Below the pieces are notes generated by a model. The model did no database searches, was not told the DNA's origin, and saw nothing but the letters and a program-made list of their open reading frames with translations. From Legionella sp. km772 (lineage in GTDB: Bacteria > Pseudomonadota > Gammaproteobacteria > Legionellales > Legionellaceae), in contig NZ_RZGQ01000016.1 of assembly GCF_003989735.1 (NCBI RefSeq), forward strand, positions 1-34,017: 34,017 nucleotides of DNA, written 5' to 3'. This document shows, one piece after another, positions 1 through 8,100 of the stretch (position 1 is its first letter; every line of letters begins with the position of its first letter). The position numbers and the translations under genes are program-made.

Positions 1-44
1 CTTAAATCTTCAACAGTTGATAAAAAAGCTAATACTTCAGACAT
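1..44 (-). CDS. Possible start of a LysR-type regulator (partial, cut by window edge)
   Basis: On the minus strand an ATG at 44-42 is preceded by a purine-rich AAAGAAAGGG that could serve as ribosome binding site, and it opens a frame reading MSEVLAFLSTVEDL up to the window edge. A hydrophobic AFLxxVE pattern right after the start is typical of the first helix of LysR-type DNA-binding domains, but only 14 residues are visible. It lies divergent to a LysR effector-domain remnant on the plus strand, a usual arrangement for such regulators. It could be any protein; the family name is inference. Confidence 0.3.
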   Translation of the reverse strand, partial: MSEVLAFLSTVEDL

Positions 45-91
45 CCCTTTCTTTCGCCAGTTCAAATAAATGCAGGATTATACTGTTTATG

Positions 92-108
92 TGACTAATT
101 TCTAGTCA
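92..108. promoter_or_regulatory. Dyad in divergent intergenic gap (possible LysR-type operator)
   Basis: TGACTA (92-97) and TAGTCA (103-108) form a perfect 6-bp inverted repeat with a 5-nt spacer, placed between the two divergent regulator-like frames. LysR-type regulators usually bind short interrupted dyads in such gaps. The functional reading is inference from position. Confidence 0.25.
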
Positions 109-136
109 TGAAAAGCCCCTGACACCCCAAGGGGTA

Positions 137-742
137 TTGAAATTACTAGTATCGACTATAACCGCCAAAAAATGGGTGTTAAGTCATTTAAACGACTTTG
201 TCTGCATGTACCCGCAGATTGAATTGGAACTGGTTTTTTCCGAAGAAGATGAGGCTTTAGGACGGCCTGAATTTGATATTATGATTGGTTTCCCGGTAAT
301 CCCACCGCTGACTGAAGCTTTAAAATATCGAAAAATGTATACCATCAACAATATCTTATGTGCCTCTAAATCGTTTGTTGAACGTTATGGTCAACCTGTA
401 ATCGCTGAAGATTTACCGCGATTTAAAATCATTTCTCATACTTTGCGCAAACCCGCCCATTTTTTGACTCTCGCATCGGGTGAACAAATCTATTGCGGCA
501 AACCCATTTTATATATGAATCAATTTTCTGCGCTTAACCAGGCTTGTTTAGATGGGGTGGGTATATTTTTAACGGGGGATAGCCTTGTGCAAACCTGGCT
601 TGATTCAGGAGACTTAATTCAGTTACTCCCGCACTATGAGTTTCGCCAGCATGATATTTATATGTTTTATCGTGCTTATGATTATGAGTTACCCAAGATC
701 CGAGTCTTGCTTGATTTTTTTACGGCCAAGCTATCTTCCTAA
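137..742 (+). pseudogene. LysR-type regulator remnant: effector-binding domain without HTH
   Basis: The 201-residue frame begins at a TTG and aligns by pattern with the C-terminal effector-binding domain of LysR-type regulators: an opening beta strand (KLLVSTI), then a helix ending in FxxxYPQIELEL, then a second subdomain with LDGVGIFLTGDSL and a closing LDFFTAKL. Family members are about 290-310 residues and start with a winged helix-turn-helix of about 60 residues plus a linker helix; neither is present. The in-frame sequence upstream runs only to a stop at 92-94, and I find no HTH in the other two forward frames of bases 1-136. It is therefore probably a decayed or truncated regulator, although a stand-alone effector domain cannot be excluded. 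Confidence 0.55.
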
Positions 743-848
743 TCTTAATTATACTATGATGCAAAAACCTACATTCTGTTAGGTATGTGTAATTTAGTTC
801 ATAAGATTTGTGCAATTTAATTCTTTTTCGTTTTAATGAGGAGCGAAT

Positions 849-1163
<315 letters not shown>

Positions 1164-1191
1164 GAAGAGCTTCTCGAGCTCACTTAGTTTA

Positions 1192-1210
1192 TCCGCCGCT
1201 AGTCGGCGGA
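1192..1210 (+). terminator. Hairpin after histidine-rich gene
   Basis: TCCGCCG (1192-1198) pairs with CGGCGGA (1204-1210) around a 5-nt loop, 28 nt after the stop codon. It is GC-rich against an AT-rich background. The following ATTATTTA is only a weak T tract, so this is a probable but not classical intrinsic terminator. Confidence 0.55.
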
Positions 1211-1331
1211 ATTATTTAGAGTCCTATTCTGACAGCTCTTTCTTTCTCTAGGATTAGCACTGCTTTCTTTATTATTTCTCTACAACAAAAAACTACGTTA
1301 TTATTGCCTTTTTCATCAACATTAGATTCTG

Positions 1332-1991
1332 ATGCATTTTACTGATTACTTAATGACACCCGGCGAGCATAGCTTAACCCTTCAAGGGGTAGTTGGTCCT
1401 TTAGAGGCTGTATTATCTGTTCCAGAGACAATCACCACACCTTATGTGGCATTGCTTGGCCACCCTCATTCTTTACAAGGCGGCACTATGACTAATAAAG
1501 TGGTGACCACTTTAGGCCGCGTCTTTAAAGAATTAAATATCCCTTCTTTGCGGTTTAATTTTCGCGGGGTTGGCCAATCGTCCGGGGTTTATGATCATGG
1601 GGTTGGCGAAAGTGAAGATATGCTGCTCCTAGCCCAAGAATGGCAAAACCACCAAGAGGCCCGGTTTATTTTTGCCGGCTTCTCTTTTGGTTCCTATGTC
1701 GTTTATCGCACCGCCAGCCATTTTCCTAAGTCCATACTGATTAGCATTGCACCTCCAGTCCATCATTATAATTATAATGAGTTCCAACTAGACTTGGCTT
1801 CTTGGTTAATCGTCCAGGGCGATAATGATGAAGTGGTTCCTTACCAGCTGGTTGAGGAATTCGCTAAAAAGCATGTTCCTGAGCTTCCCTTGCTAACTTT
1901 CCCTGAAACAGGCCATTTTTTTCATGGGAAATTAATCGAGCTTAAATCACAATTACTCGCTTATCTTAAGCCGCAGGTTAATTTGGCATGA
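1332..1991 (+). CDS. Alpha/beta hydrolase family protein
   Basis: A 219-residue protein with the alpha/beta-hydrolase layout: an oxyanion-region motif GHPHSLQGGTM (43-53), an RGVGQSSG loop (78-85), the nucleophile elbow GFSFG (116-120, Ser118), the acid in QGDNDEVVP (Asp164 or Asp166) and the catalytic His in PETGHFFHGK (His195). The pattern matches the COG2945-type group of small cytoplasmic hydrolases, for which the substrate is generally unknown. There is no signal peptide. Its stop overlaps the zapE start by 4 nt (ATGA), so the two genes are co-translated. The specific reaction cannot be read from the sequence. Confidence 0.85.
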   Translation: MHFTDYLMTPGEHSLTLQGVVGPLEAVLSVPETITTPYVALLGHPHSLQGGTMTNKVVTTLGRVFKELNIPSLRFNFRGVGQSSGVYDHGVGESEDMLLLAQEWQNHQEARFIFAGFSFGSYVVYRTASHFPKSILISIAPPVHHYNYNEFQLDLASWLIVQGDNDEVVPYQLVEEFAKKHVPELPLLTFPETGHFFHGKLIELKSQLLAYLKPQVNLA

Positions 1992-3073
1992 ATTTATTAA
2001 TAGACCACTATAATGCGGCCATCGACCGCGGGGAAATTAATGATGATCCCATGCAACGAGTCGTTTTGAATCAATTACAGCAATTAGTCACTGATTTAGA
2101 ACAGACAAAATCATCATGGTTTTCTTGGGGGAAAAAATCAGTCAAGGGCGCTTATATTTATGGTCCTGTTGGGGTGGGTAAAACCTATTTGGTGGATTTG
2201 TTCTATGATTCTTTAGTTGAAAAAAAGAAAGCCCGCTTTCATTTCCACCATTTCATGCAACAAATTGATGCCCAATTAAGACGTCTGCAAGGCCAAAAAG
2301 ATCCCTTACGCTTAATTGCAAAAGAAATTGCTAAAACAACACGCTTGTTATGCTTTGATGAATTCTTGGTGGACGATGTTGCTTATGCCATGATTTTAGC
2401 TGAATTATTACAAGCCTTAGTCCGGGAGGGGGTTATTTTGGTTATCTCTTCTAATACCAAGCCTGATGATTTGTATGCTAAGGGAGTGCAACGACAACGA
2501 TTTTTACCTGCTATAGCCTTAATTAATAAAGAATGTGTGGTGATGCATTTAAATGAACAAAGGGATTATCGTTTGGGGCGCGAGCCCTTACTCAATGCCT
2601 ATTTATATCCCTTAAATCAAGCAACCCAACAAAAAATGGAAGAGCAATTTGCTCTTTTAGTGCCCCAAGCGGAGGTGAATCAACTCATTAGCATTCAAAG
2701 CCGTGCCGTCCCCGCCCTTAAATGTGGCCCTAAATCTATTTGGTTTGCTTTTGAAGTACTTTGTAATTTCCCGCGTAGTCAATTGGATTATCTCGAGCTT
2801 GCTGATCGCTTTGAACACATTTTTATTAGCGGAGTTCCAAGTCTGACTGTGAATCATACTGCTCAAGCGATTATGTTTATCAATTTTATCGATGTGATGT
2901 ACGATCGCGGAATCAAAGTGATTATTTCTGCCGCCGTGCCCATGGATGAATTGTACCTAAGCGGGGAAATGTTTGAATCCTTTAAAAGAACCTTAAGCCG
3001 GCTCAATGAAATGCAATCAGTGGATTATTTGAACCGCCATCCCCGTCGAGTGGTACATAATATTCTTGAGTGA
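1988..3073 (+). CDS. zapE: Cell division protein ZapE (AFG1-like ATPase)
   Basis: A 361-residue AFG1/LACE1-family P-loop ATPase. The Walker A motif GPVGVGKT is at 59-66 and the Walker B-like LLCFDEFLVDD follows about 60 residues later; FFRxxxH-type and SSNTKPDDLY segments characteristic of this family are also present. In E. coli ZapE associates with the divisome and affects FtsZ ring stability under stress; the mitochondrial homologue helps turn over membrane proteins. The length fits the bacterial family (about 360-375). Translation is coupled to the upstream hydrolase by a 4-nt overlap. About 140 nt and a Fur-type palindrome separate it from feoA, so it is not part of the iron operon. Confidence 0.9.
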   Translation: MNLLIDHYNAAIDRGEINDDPMQRVVLNQLQQLVTDLEQTKSSWFSWGKKSVKGAYIYGPVGVGKTYLVDLFYDSLVEKKKARFHFHHFMQQIDAQLRRLQGQKDPLRLIAKEIAKTTRLLCFDEFLVDDVAYAMILAELLQALVREGVILVISSNTKPDDLYAKGVQRQRFLPAIALINKECVVMHLNEQRDYRLGREPLLNAYLYPLNQATQQKMEEQFALLVPQAEVNQLISIQSRAVPALKCGPKSIWFAFEVLCNFPRSQLDYLELADRFEHIFISGVPSLTVNHTAQAIMFINFIDVMYDRGIKVIISAAVPMDELYLSGEMFESFKRTLSRLNEMQSVDYLNRHPRRVVHNILE

Positions 3074-3147
3074 AGAGAAGAGAAGGCTTTTTTAAATTCT
3101 TATTGCTTACAGATGACTCTTTCCCTTAAAAAATAATAATTTTCCTT

Positions 3148-3168
3148 AATTGAGAATGATTCTCGATT
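3148..3168. promoter_or_regulatory. Fur box upstream of feoABC
   Basis: The segment contains GAGAATGATTCTC, a perfect 6-1-6 palindrome with flanking A/T, close to the core of the Fur consensus (GATAATGATAATCATTATC). It lies about 50 nt before feoA, where Fur-Fe2+ would repress the operon when iron is replete. The assignment rests on sequence resemblance plus the downstream iron-uptake genes. Confidence 0.8.
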
Positions 3169-3216
3169 ACATTTGTGTTAGAATTCACCTAATCGGCTTT
3201 ATTTCTGTATTATTTT

Positions 3217-3447
3217 ATGACGTATATAACTGAATTAGAACAAGGTGAGCGGGTGCGCTTAGTGGATTTTGGTGCAACCGAGCCCCAGTACAGACGAAAA
3301 TTACTCTCTTTGGGGGTTACCCGAGGTGTTGAGTTTTTTATAGTAAGAAAAGCGCCACTCGGTTGTCCTCTGCAAATTGAAGTAAGGGGGACTGCTTTAA
3401 CTTTACGCAAAGAAGAGGCCAGTCATCTACTCTTGGAGCGTGTATGA
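3217..3447 (+). CDS. feoA: Ferrous iron transport protein A (FeoA)
   Basis: A 76-residue SH3-like FeoA. Family features are LxxGExVRLVDFG near the N-terminus, RRKLLSLGVTRG at about 25-37 and a final EVRGTALTLRKEEASHLLLE. FeoA is a small cytoplasmic partner that modulates FeoB. No good Shine-Dalgarno precedes the ATG (the leader is T-rich), but the start gives the normal family length. Its stop overlaps the feoB start by 4 nt, which couples their translation. It is the first gene after the Fur box. Confidence 0.93.
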   Translation: MTYITELEQGERVRLVDFGATEPQYRRKLLSLGVTRGVEFFIVRKAPLGCPLQIEVRGTALTLRKEEASHLLLERV

Positions 3448-5675
3448 CTCACTTATTATTAGTTGGAAATCCTAACTGCGGTAAGACCACTTTATTTAAT
3501 GCCTTAACCGGAGCCCATCAACGCGTCGGCAATTGGGCTGGGGTTACGGTGGAAAAGAAAACGGGTGAATTTCAATTGGATGGCCGGTCAATCCAGATTA
3601 CCGATCTACCGGGGCTTTATTCTTTAGCGGCCTATAGTACGGGGTTAAGCCAAGATGAGCAAATAGCAGCACAAGCAATAGTGACCCTCGATGCTGAGTG
3701 TATCATCAATATAGTGGACGCCTGTCATCTCGAGCGACATTTATATTTAACCAGTCAAATTTTAGAGTTAGGTAAGCCGGTTATTGTGGTAGTGAATATG
3801 ATGGATGTAGCCGAGCAACGCGGTATTAACATTGATGTTGCACAGCTTTCCAGAGAGTTAAATTGCCCGGTGATACCCGTTCAAGCCCATAAAAATATAG
3901 GGATGCCCCTTTTATATGAGGCTTTAGAGAAACTTCCTAAGGATGCTTGCGCCTTAACTCTTGCCCTGAGCGATAAGGTTGAAGTTACTTTATCAGCCCT
4001 TGAAAAGGAATTAATAAATAAGGGGCATACGGAAAAACAGGCTTTTTATTATGCTCGTCGTTTCGCCGAAGGGGATGCTTTGCCGCAATACGAAGCCTTT
4101 TCTAGCCCAGAAGATGAATTAGACGTGGTGCTAGCTGACGCACGTTATCAAAAAATTCATCAAATAGTACAAGCAAGCCAAAAAAAACAAAGTGATGCCA
4201 GTGAACATTTCACCGCTAAATTAGATAAAGTGGTGCTCCATCGTTTTTTTGCCATTCCGATTTTTTTCGCCTTAATGTATTTGATGTTTTTGTTTGCAAT
4301 TAATATTGGGGGTGCATTCCAAGATTTTTTTGATATCAGTACCAATACTATTTTTGTGGAAGGCAGTGCGTGGTTATTAAGTCAAATGCATACACCTAAT
4401 TGGCTAATTGCGTTAATCGCCAATGGCATCGGTAAAGGCATTAATACCACGCTAACCTTTATCCCGGTAATTGCTGCGATGTTTTTCTTTCTCTCTTTAT
4501 TAGAAACCTCGGGTTATATGGCCAGAGCGGCCTTCGTCGTCGATAAAGCAATGCGGGCTATGGGTTTACCGGGTAAGTCTTTTGTGCCCATGATTGTGGG
4601 CTTTGGCTGTAATGTCCCCGCTATTATGGCTGCCCGCACTCTCGATTCGGAGCGCGATAGATTATTAACCGTAATGATGAGCCCTTTTATGTCTTGTAGC
4701 GCCCGTTTAGCTATTTATGCGGTATTCGTAGCCGCTTTTTTCCCTAGCGGGGGCGCTGCTATTGTTTTTTCTTTGTATCTTTTTGGTATTTTGATGGCTG
4801 TTTTAACGGGGTTCCTTTTACGTAAAACTCATTTTAAAGGCGAGGCCTCGCCCTTAATCCTTGAGTTACCGGCTTATCATCGACCTACATTAAAGCGCTT
4901 ACTAAAAGAAACCATGATGCGCTTACGTTTCTTTGTTTACCGTGCCGGCAAGCTAATTATCCCTATTTGTGTGTTATTGGGCGGCTTAAATGCGATTACC
5001 TTAGGGGGGGGGCTTAATTCTGGGGAGGCAAGCACCCAATCCTTGCTTTCTTTAATCGGCCAATGGCTTACTCCTTTGTTTGCTCCAATGGGAATAAGCC
5101 AAGATAATTGGCCGGCTACGGTTGGACTATTGACGGGGATGTTGGCGAAAGAAGTCGTGGTCGGCACTTTAAATTCTCTTTATGCGCAAATGGGGCATTT
5201 AAGTGAGGTTGCGACAGCTCATTTTGATTTTTGGGGTGGATTAAGCGGCGCTTTATGGTCTATTCCCCATAATCTAGCTGATTTAGGTCGAGCCTTAATC
5301 AATCCTATTGCGGCAAGTGCTGATGATAGTGAACTGTCGTCCTCCGTCTATGGGATGATGGTAGCGGGATTCGATGGCAAAATCGGCGCGTATGCTTATC
5401 TGCTGTTTGTCTTATTGTATATACCTTGCGTGTCTACTATGGCCGTGATTCGGCAAGAAGCGAATCGGCATTTAATGTGGTTATCGGTTATTTGGTCTTT
5501 TATTGTGGCCTATGCTGCTGCTGTTCTTTTTTATCAAACGGCAAACTTTTTGTTACATCCGGCGCAAAGTATTTTTTGGATTCTCACCATTACTTTGAGT
5601 CTATGGGGAATGATTTCTTTCTTTTATTTTAGTAACCGTAAATTGAGGGGCTATGATGTTATTGCAAATACGTAA
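3444..5675 (+). CDS. feoB: Ferrous iron transport protein B (FeoB GTPase/permease)
   Basis: A 743-residue inner-membrane Fe2+ transporter. The N-terminal G domain shows G1 GNPNCGKT (8-15), G3 DLPG (54-57) and G4 NMMD (118-121), followed by the helical GDI-like region. From about residue 270 there are multiple membrane segments with the two Gate-like blocks, including VPMIVGFGCNVPAIMAAR, where the Cys of GCNVPA is a conserved residue implicated in Fe2+ passage. The second half holds LTGMLAKEVVVGTL and PCVSTMAVIRQE, both typical of FeoB. The length is usual for gammaproteobacteria. It is translationally coupled to feoA, and its 3' end overlaps feoC by 23 nt. FeoB has been linked to intracellular growth in L. 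pneumophila. Confidence 0.97.
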   Translation: MTHLLLVGNPNCGKTTLFNALTGAHQRVGNWAGVTVEKKTGEFQLDGRSIQITDLPGLYSLAAYSTGLSQDEQIAAQAIVTLDAECIINIVDACHLERHLYLTSQILELGKPVIVVVNMMDVAEQRGINIDVAQLSRELNCPVIPVQAHKNIGMPLLYEALEKLPKDACALTLALSDKVEVTLSALEKELINKGHTEKQAFYYARRFAEGDALPQYEAFSSPEDELDVVLADARYQKIHQIVQASQKKQSDASEHFTAKLDKVVLHRFFAIPIFFALMYLMFLFAINIGGAFQDFFDISTNTIFVEGSAWLLSQMHTPNWLIALIANGIGKGINTTLTFIPVIAAMFFFLSLLETSGYMARAAFVVDKAMRAMGLPGKSFVPMIVGFGCNVPAIMAARTLDSERDRLLTVMMSPFMSCSARLAIYAVFVAAFFPSGGAAIVFSLYLFGILMAVLTGFLLRKTHFKGEASPLILELPAYHRPTLKRLLKETMMRLRFFVYRAGKLIIPICVLLGGLNAITLGGGLNSGEASTQSLLSLIGQWLTPLFAPMGISQDNWPATVGLLTGMLAKEVVVGTLNSLYAQMGHLSEVATAHFDFWGGLSGALWSIPHNLADLGRALINPIAASADDSELSSSVYGMMVAGFDGKIGAYAYLLFVLLYIPCVSTMAVIRQEANRHLMWLSVIWSFIVAYAAAVLFYQTANFLLHPAQSIFWILTITLSLWGMISFFYFSNRKLRGYDVIANT

Positions 5676-5877
5676 TTACATCCACCGTGAGCAAATAGTG
5701 AGCACTCAGCAGTTAAGTCGGGAATTTCATTTAGATTTGCCAGCTTTACAGCCCATGCTTGATATTTGGATGGCCAAAGGGGTAATCAGCAAATGTAGGC
5801 AAAGTCCTAGCTGTAAAAGTGCGTGTTTTAAATGTAAAGTACCTCCTGATTATTATCAATATATCGTTAAGCCATAA
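5653..5877 (+). CDS. feoC: FeoC-like transcriptional/stability regulator of Feo
   Basis: A 74-residue protein with the FeoC layout: a small winged helix (QIRNYIHREQIVSTQQLSRE, about 5-24) and a wing carrying Cys48, Cys54, Cys58 and Cys61, the spacing expected for an Fe-S cluster or metal site. In Klebsiella and Salmonella FeoC binds a [4Fe-4S] cluster and protects FeoB from FtsH proteolysis. The gene overlaps the feoB end by 23 nt in another frame. This is the third gene of the operon; no strong terminator is seen directly after it. Confidence 0.85.
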   Translation: MMLLQIRNYIHREQIVSTQQLSREFHLDLPALQPMLDIWMAKGVISKCRQSPSCKSACFKCKVPPDYYQYIVKP

Positions 5878-5998
5878 ACTTAGCGCGTTGATATATTGCT
5901 TCTTCTATGTTTGGTTTCGGCCAACGAGGAAATCCTTAGCTTCGGTTAGGCTTTGAAGTTAAGGTCTTTCGGTGTTAAATGATTAAAAAATGAGCACC

Positions 5999-6072
5999 TA
6001 TTTCCTTAACTAAATAATTTTACTGGTTATTTACACTTATTTACTTCATCTTCAGTGTCTGTTAAGGAAATA
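5999..6072. repeat. 12-bp perfect inverted repeat upstream of the 6114 gene
   Basis: TATTTCCTTAAC (5999-6010) and GTTAAGGAAATA (6061-6072) are exact reverse complements separated by 50 nt. A third partial copy, GTTAAGG, sits at 5958-5964 next to a smaller GGTG/CACC pairing. The region fills the 236-nt gap between feoC and the next gene. Arms this far apart suit paired protein sites or a long RNA stem; the function is unknown. Confidence 0.6.
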
Positions 6073-6113
6073 TGAGCTAATATAGGACTATAAGCTTAAA
6101 ATTGGGGTGTAAT

Positions 6114-6764
6114 ATGTCTGAGATTGAAATTGGTATCACTTCAGACGCAGGGAGTGAGTCTCCAGAGAATTCTAGTGAAGGATTAGAAGCCCGTAAATTA
6201 GAAATGCTCGCCGATCTAAATGATCCTGTTGCTTTAGTAGAGCGAGTCTATCAACTTTGGTGGAATTGGGCTGATTTTCATATTTACGTAGTTTCACCCC
6301 ATATTGAAAGTATTTCCCCGCCTATAATTATTGAGCCTGAACAGATTTCAGATGATGAGGTGGAGTTTGTTTATTCTATCCAAGATAGGGGGGATAAATT
6401 ATCTACTTCTAAAAGTGAAGATATGTTTAACGCCGGTAAATCAATGTGTAAATTATTTTATACCATTGAAAAAATGATTTCTATTTTAATTGAACGGCTA
6501 AAAACAGGTGGTATTGATAATGAAACTGAAGTGCAAATTGCTTTTGGGGGGCATCAAATCGCCCAAAGAAAAGCATTTGAATCCATCATCAATTTAAGTT
6601 ACAACGTGGTAGTTACTAATTTTGACCCGGGCAAATGGGGCGAAGATTATCTACAAATTGTCAAACGTATTGCTGATAAAGGTTTTGGTTATCCCTCAGA
6701 AACGCCCCGCCAGCCTTATAAACAATCCCATAAATCACCTGGATCGAATGTAATACGTAATTAA
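6114..6764 (+). CDS. Hypothetical protein, unrecognised
   Basis: A 216-residue protein without signal peptide or membrane segments. The ATG at 6114 is preferred over the in-frame TTG at 6102 because GGGGT lies just before it. The N-terminus is acidic and Ser/Glu-rich (residues 1-30), the middle contains WWNWADFHIYV, and the body is alpha-helical with KSMCKLFYTIEKMISILIERLK. The end is basic and Pro/Ser-rich. I recognise no domain and no catalytic motif. It stands alone between the feo operon and a palindromic element, behind its own inverted repeat. Composition is like the neighbouring genes. Secreted effectors are common in Legionella, but nothing here specifically argues for one beyond a soluble, orphan character. 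Confidence 0.65.
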   Translation: MSEIEIGITSDAGSESPENSSEGLEARKLEMLADLNDPVALVERVYQLWWNWADFHIYVVSPHIESISPPIIIEPEQISDDEVEFVYSIQDRGDKLSTSKSEDMFNAGKSMCKLFYTIEKMISILIERLKTGGIDNETEVQIAFGGHQIAQRKAFESIINLSYNVVVTNFDPGKWGEDYLQIVKRIADKGFGYPSETPRQPYKQSHKSPGSNVIRN

Positions 6765-6776
6765 GCTCTAGGATGA

Positions 6777-6866
6777 ATTTTTTCGTCTTTGCGAACCAAG
6801 TGAGGCACTTTATATACGACCTTTCGTTAGTTTGCTTCGCCAAGGCTCGCTCGCAAAGACGAAATT
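6777..6866. repeat. Palindromic intergenic element (REP/MITE-like)
   Basis: TTCGTCTTTGCGA (6782-6794) and TCGCAAAGACGAA (6851-6863) are perfect 13-bp inverted arms about 56 nt apart. Read on the minus strand, the right end gives CGTCTTTGCGAGCGAG followed by GGCGAAGCAA. This resembles the widespread 'GTCATTGCGAGCGAAGCGAAGCAAT' palindromic repeat type found between genes in several intracellular proteobacteria. It lies between two convergent genes and could also stop transcription. The family name is from memory; copy number elsewhere is unknown. Confidence 0.6.
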
Positions 6867-6957
6867 TACCGGGATTGCAAATGAATTAAGTGCTTGCATC
6901 TTGGTAATGCTTCTAGTCTCCTGTCAGATCGGGGATATGGATAGGCCTTTAGGGCAC

Positions 6958-8100
6958 TCATTGGTCAAAAAGATTGGTGCCATTGGATACTAAGGATAGG
7001 CTATCTATGTAGAGTTTACTTAAGTCTAAACCATTAATATTATCTTGTTGTACCTCCTCCCAATGCCCCGATTCATAAGCAATGACTAAATCCAAAACTT
7101 CTCCTAAAGCCCCGGCATGTTCAAGAAGAGCACTAGTAATATCCTCTGCTAAGGTTATTTTATTGATTAATTCAGCCATAGGCTTATTTAAAAGGCAATC
7201 CAGAATAGATAGTAAACCCGCAGTATAGGCTGATTGATAATTAATATTATTAGTGCTTACTTTGGCAATTTCCTGCGCCATATGTGCTCTAATTAAGCCT
7301 GATTCAAGAATTTCTATCGGTTTATCAGAGATATTTTTCATTGAAAAGAGCATGACCCAATTTTTTAAATTAATAAGCCCCAAGCGCGTGACTGCTTGTT
7401 CAATCGAGGTAATGGGGTTTCCGCCGGAAAAGGCTGCTGAATTAGCAAGGCGTAATAACTGATAACTCAGTAGTGGATCCGTTTGAATAATGGTGGAAAT
7501 TTTTTGTAGATCACAATCCTCTTTTTGTAAGGATTGAATAAGTTGTAATAGGTTTAATTTGTTAGCAGCAATATCTATTTGCTCATCAAGCAGCGGCTTA
7601 AATAAAAAATCCCCGCAATAATAATCCATAATCATGTCTTTACATTGGGCAAAACTTAAGGGTTGGTCGAGGCCATAAGCAATCACTTTCCGCTGTTTTG
7701 CTTTGCTGTATTCAACTACCTTTCGGACGTTCGCCTGATTCATAAGTTGTTCGGTTAAACCAATATATTCAGCAAAATTTAACCAAGCCAGCTGCTGAGG
7801 GGTACTAATAAGCAGGGCTATTGAAAACACCGAATTTTGTACTTCCTCGGGGGAATACACTGCTTCGATATCTTCGGCGGCTAATTTTAAAATGACGGGA
7901 TTTTGGATAGGGGGGACTAAGTGTTCAATTAACGCTTTGAGTTCAAAGGGAATAAAAAGAGGCAAGTCTGCATCGGCAGTGTTAATTAATTGCACTAAAT
8001 GAGTTGATAACTCGTCATTTAATTCTTCTTGTTTAGGCGCTAAAATTTCAAAAGCAACGCATTTTAATTGATGATTGTATATTGGTCTTTTTACGATCAT
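6958..8100 (-). CDS. HDOD domain protein with degenerate EAL-like N-terminus
   Basis: A 380-residue cytoplasmic protein of the YuxH type. The N-terminal half begins VKRPIYNHQLKCVAFEIL, as in EAL-domain proteins, but lacks the EAL and DDFG catalytic motifs, so it should not hydrolyse c-di-GMP. The C-terminal half (about 190-370) is an HDOD domain, with LQKISTIIQTDPLLSYQLLRLANSA-type helices and ITSIEQAVTRLGLINLKNW. HDOD proteins act as signalling scaffolds in stress, motility or cell-cycle control. It is transcribed away from the sdh promoter region and convergent to the 6114 gene; the start ATG is followed by a normal family N-terminus. Its target cannot be inferred. Confidence 0.85.
   Translation of the reverse strand: MIVKRPIYNHQLKCVAFEILAPKQEELNDELSTHLVQLINTADADLPLFIPFELKALIEHLVPPIQNPVILKLAAEDIEAVYSPEEVQNSVFSIALLISTPQQLAWLNFAEYIGLTEQLMNQANVRKVVEYSKAKQRKVIAYGLDQPLSFAQCKDMIMDYYCGDFLFKPLLDEQIDIAANKLNLLQLIQSLQKEDCDLQKISTIIQTDPLLSYQLLRLANSAAFSGGNPITSIEQAVTRLGLINLKNWVMLFSMKNISDKPIEILESGLIRAHMAQEIAKVSTNNINYQSAYTAGLLSILDCLLNKPMAELINKITLAEDITSALLEHAGALGEVLDLVIAYESGHWEEVQQDNINGLDLSKLYIDSLSLVSNGTNLFDQ

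Noticed and set aside
4160-5167. Minus-strand ORFs inside feoB
   Set aside because: They mirror codon bias of the membrane-protein frame and have no support of their own.
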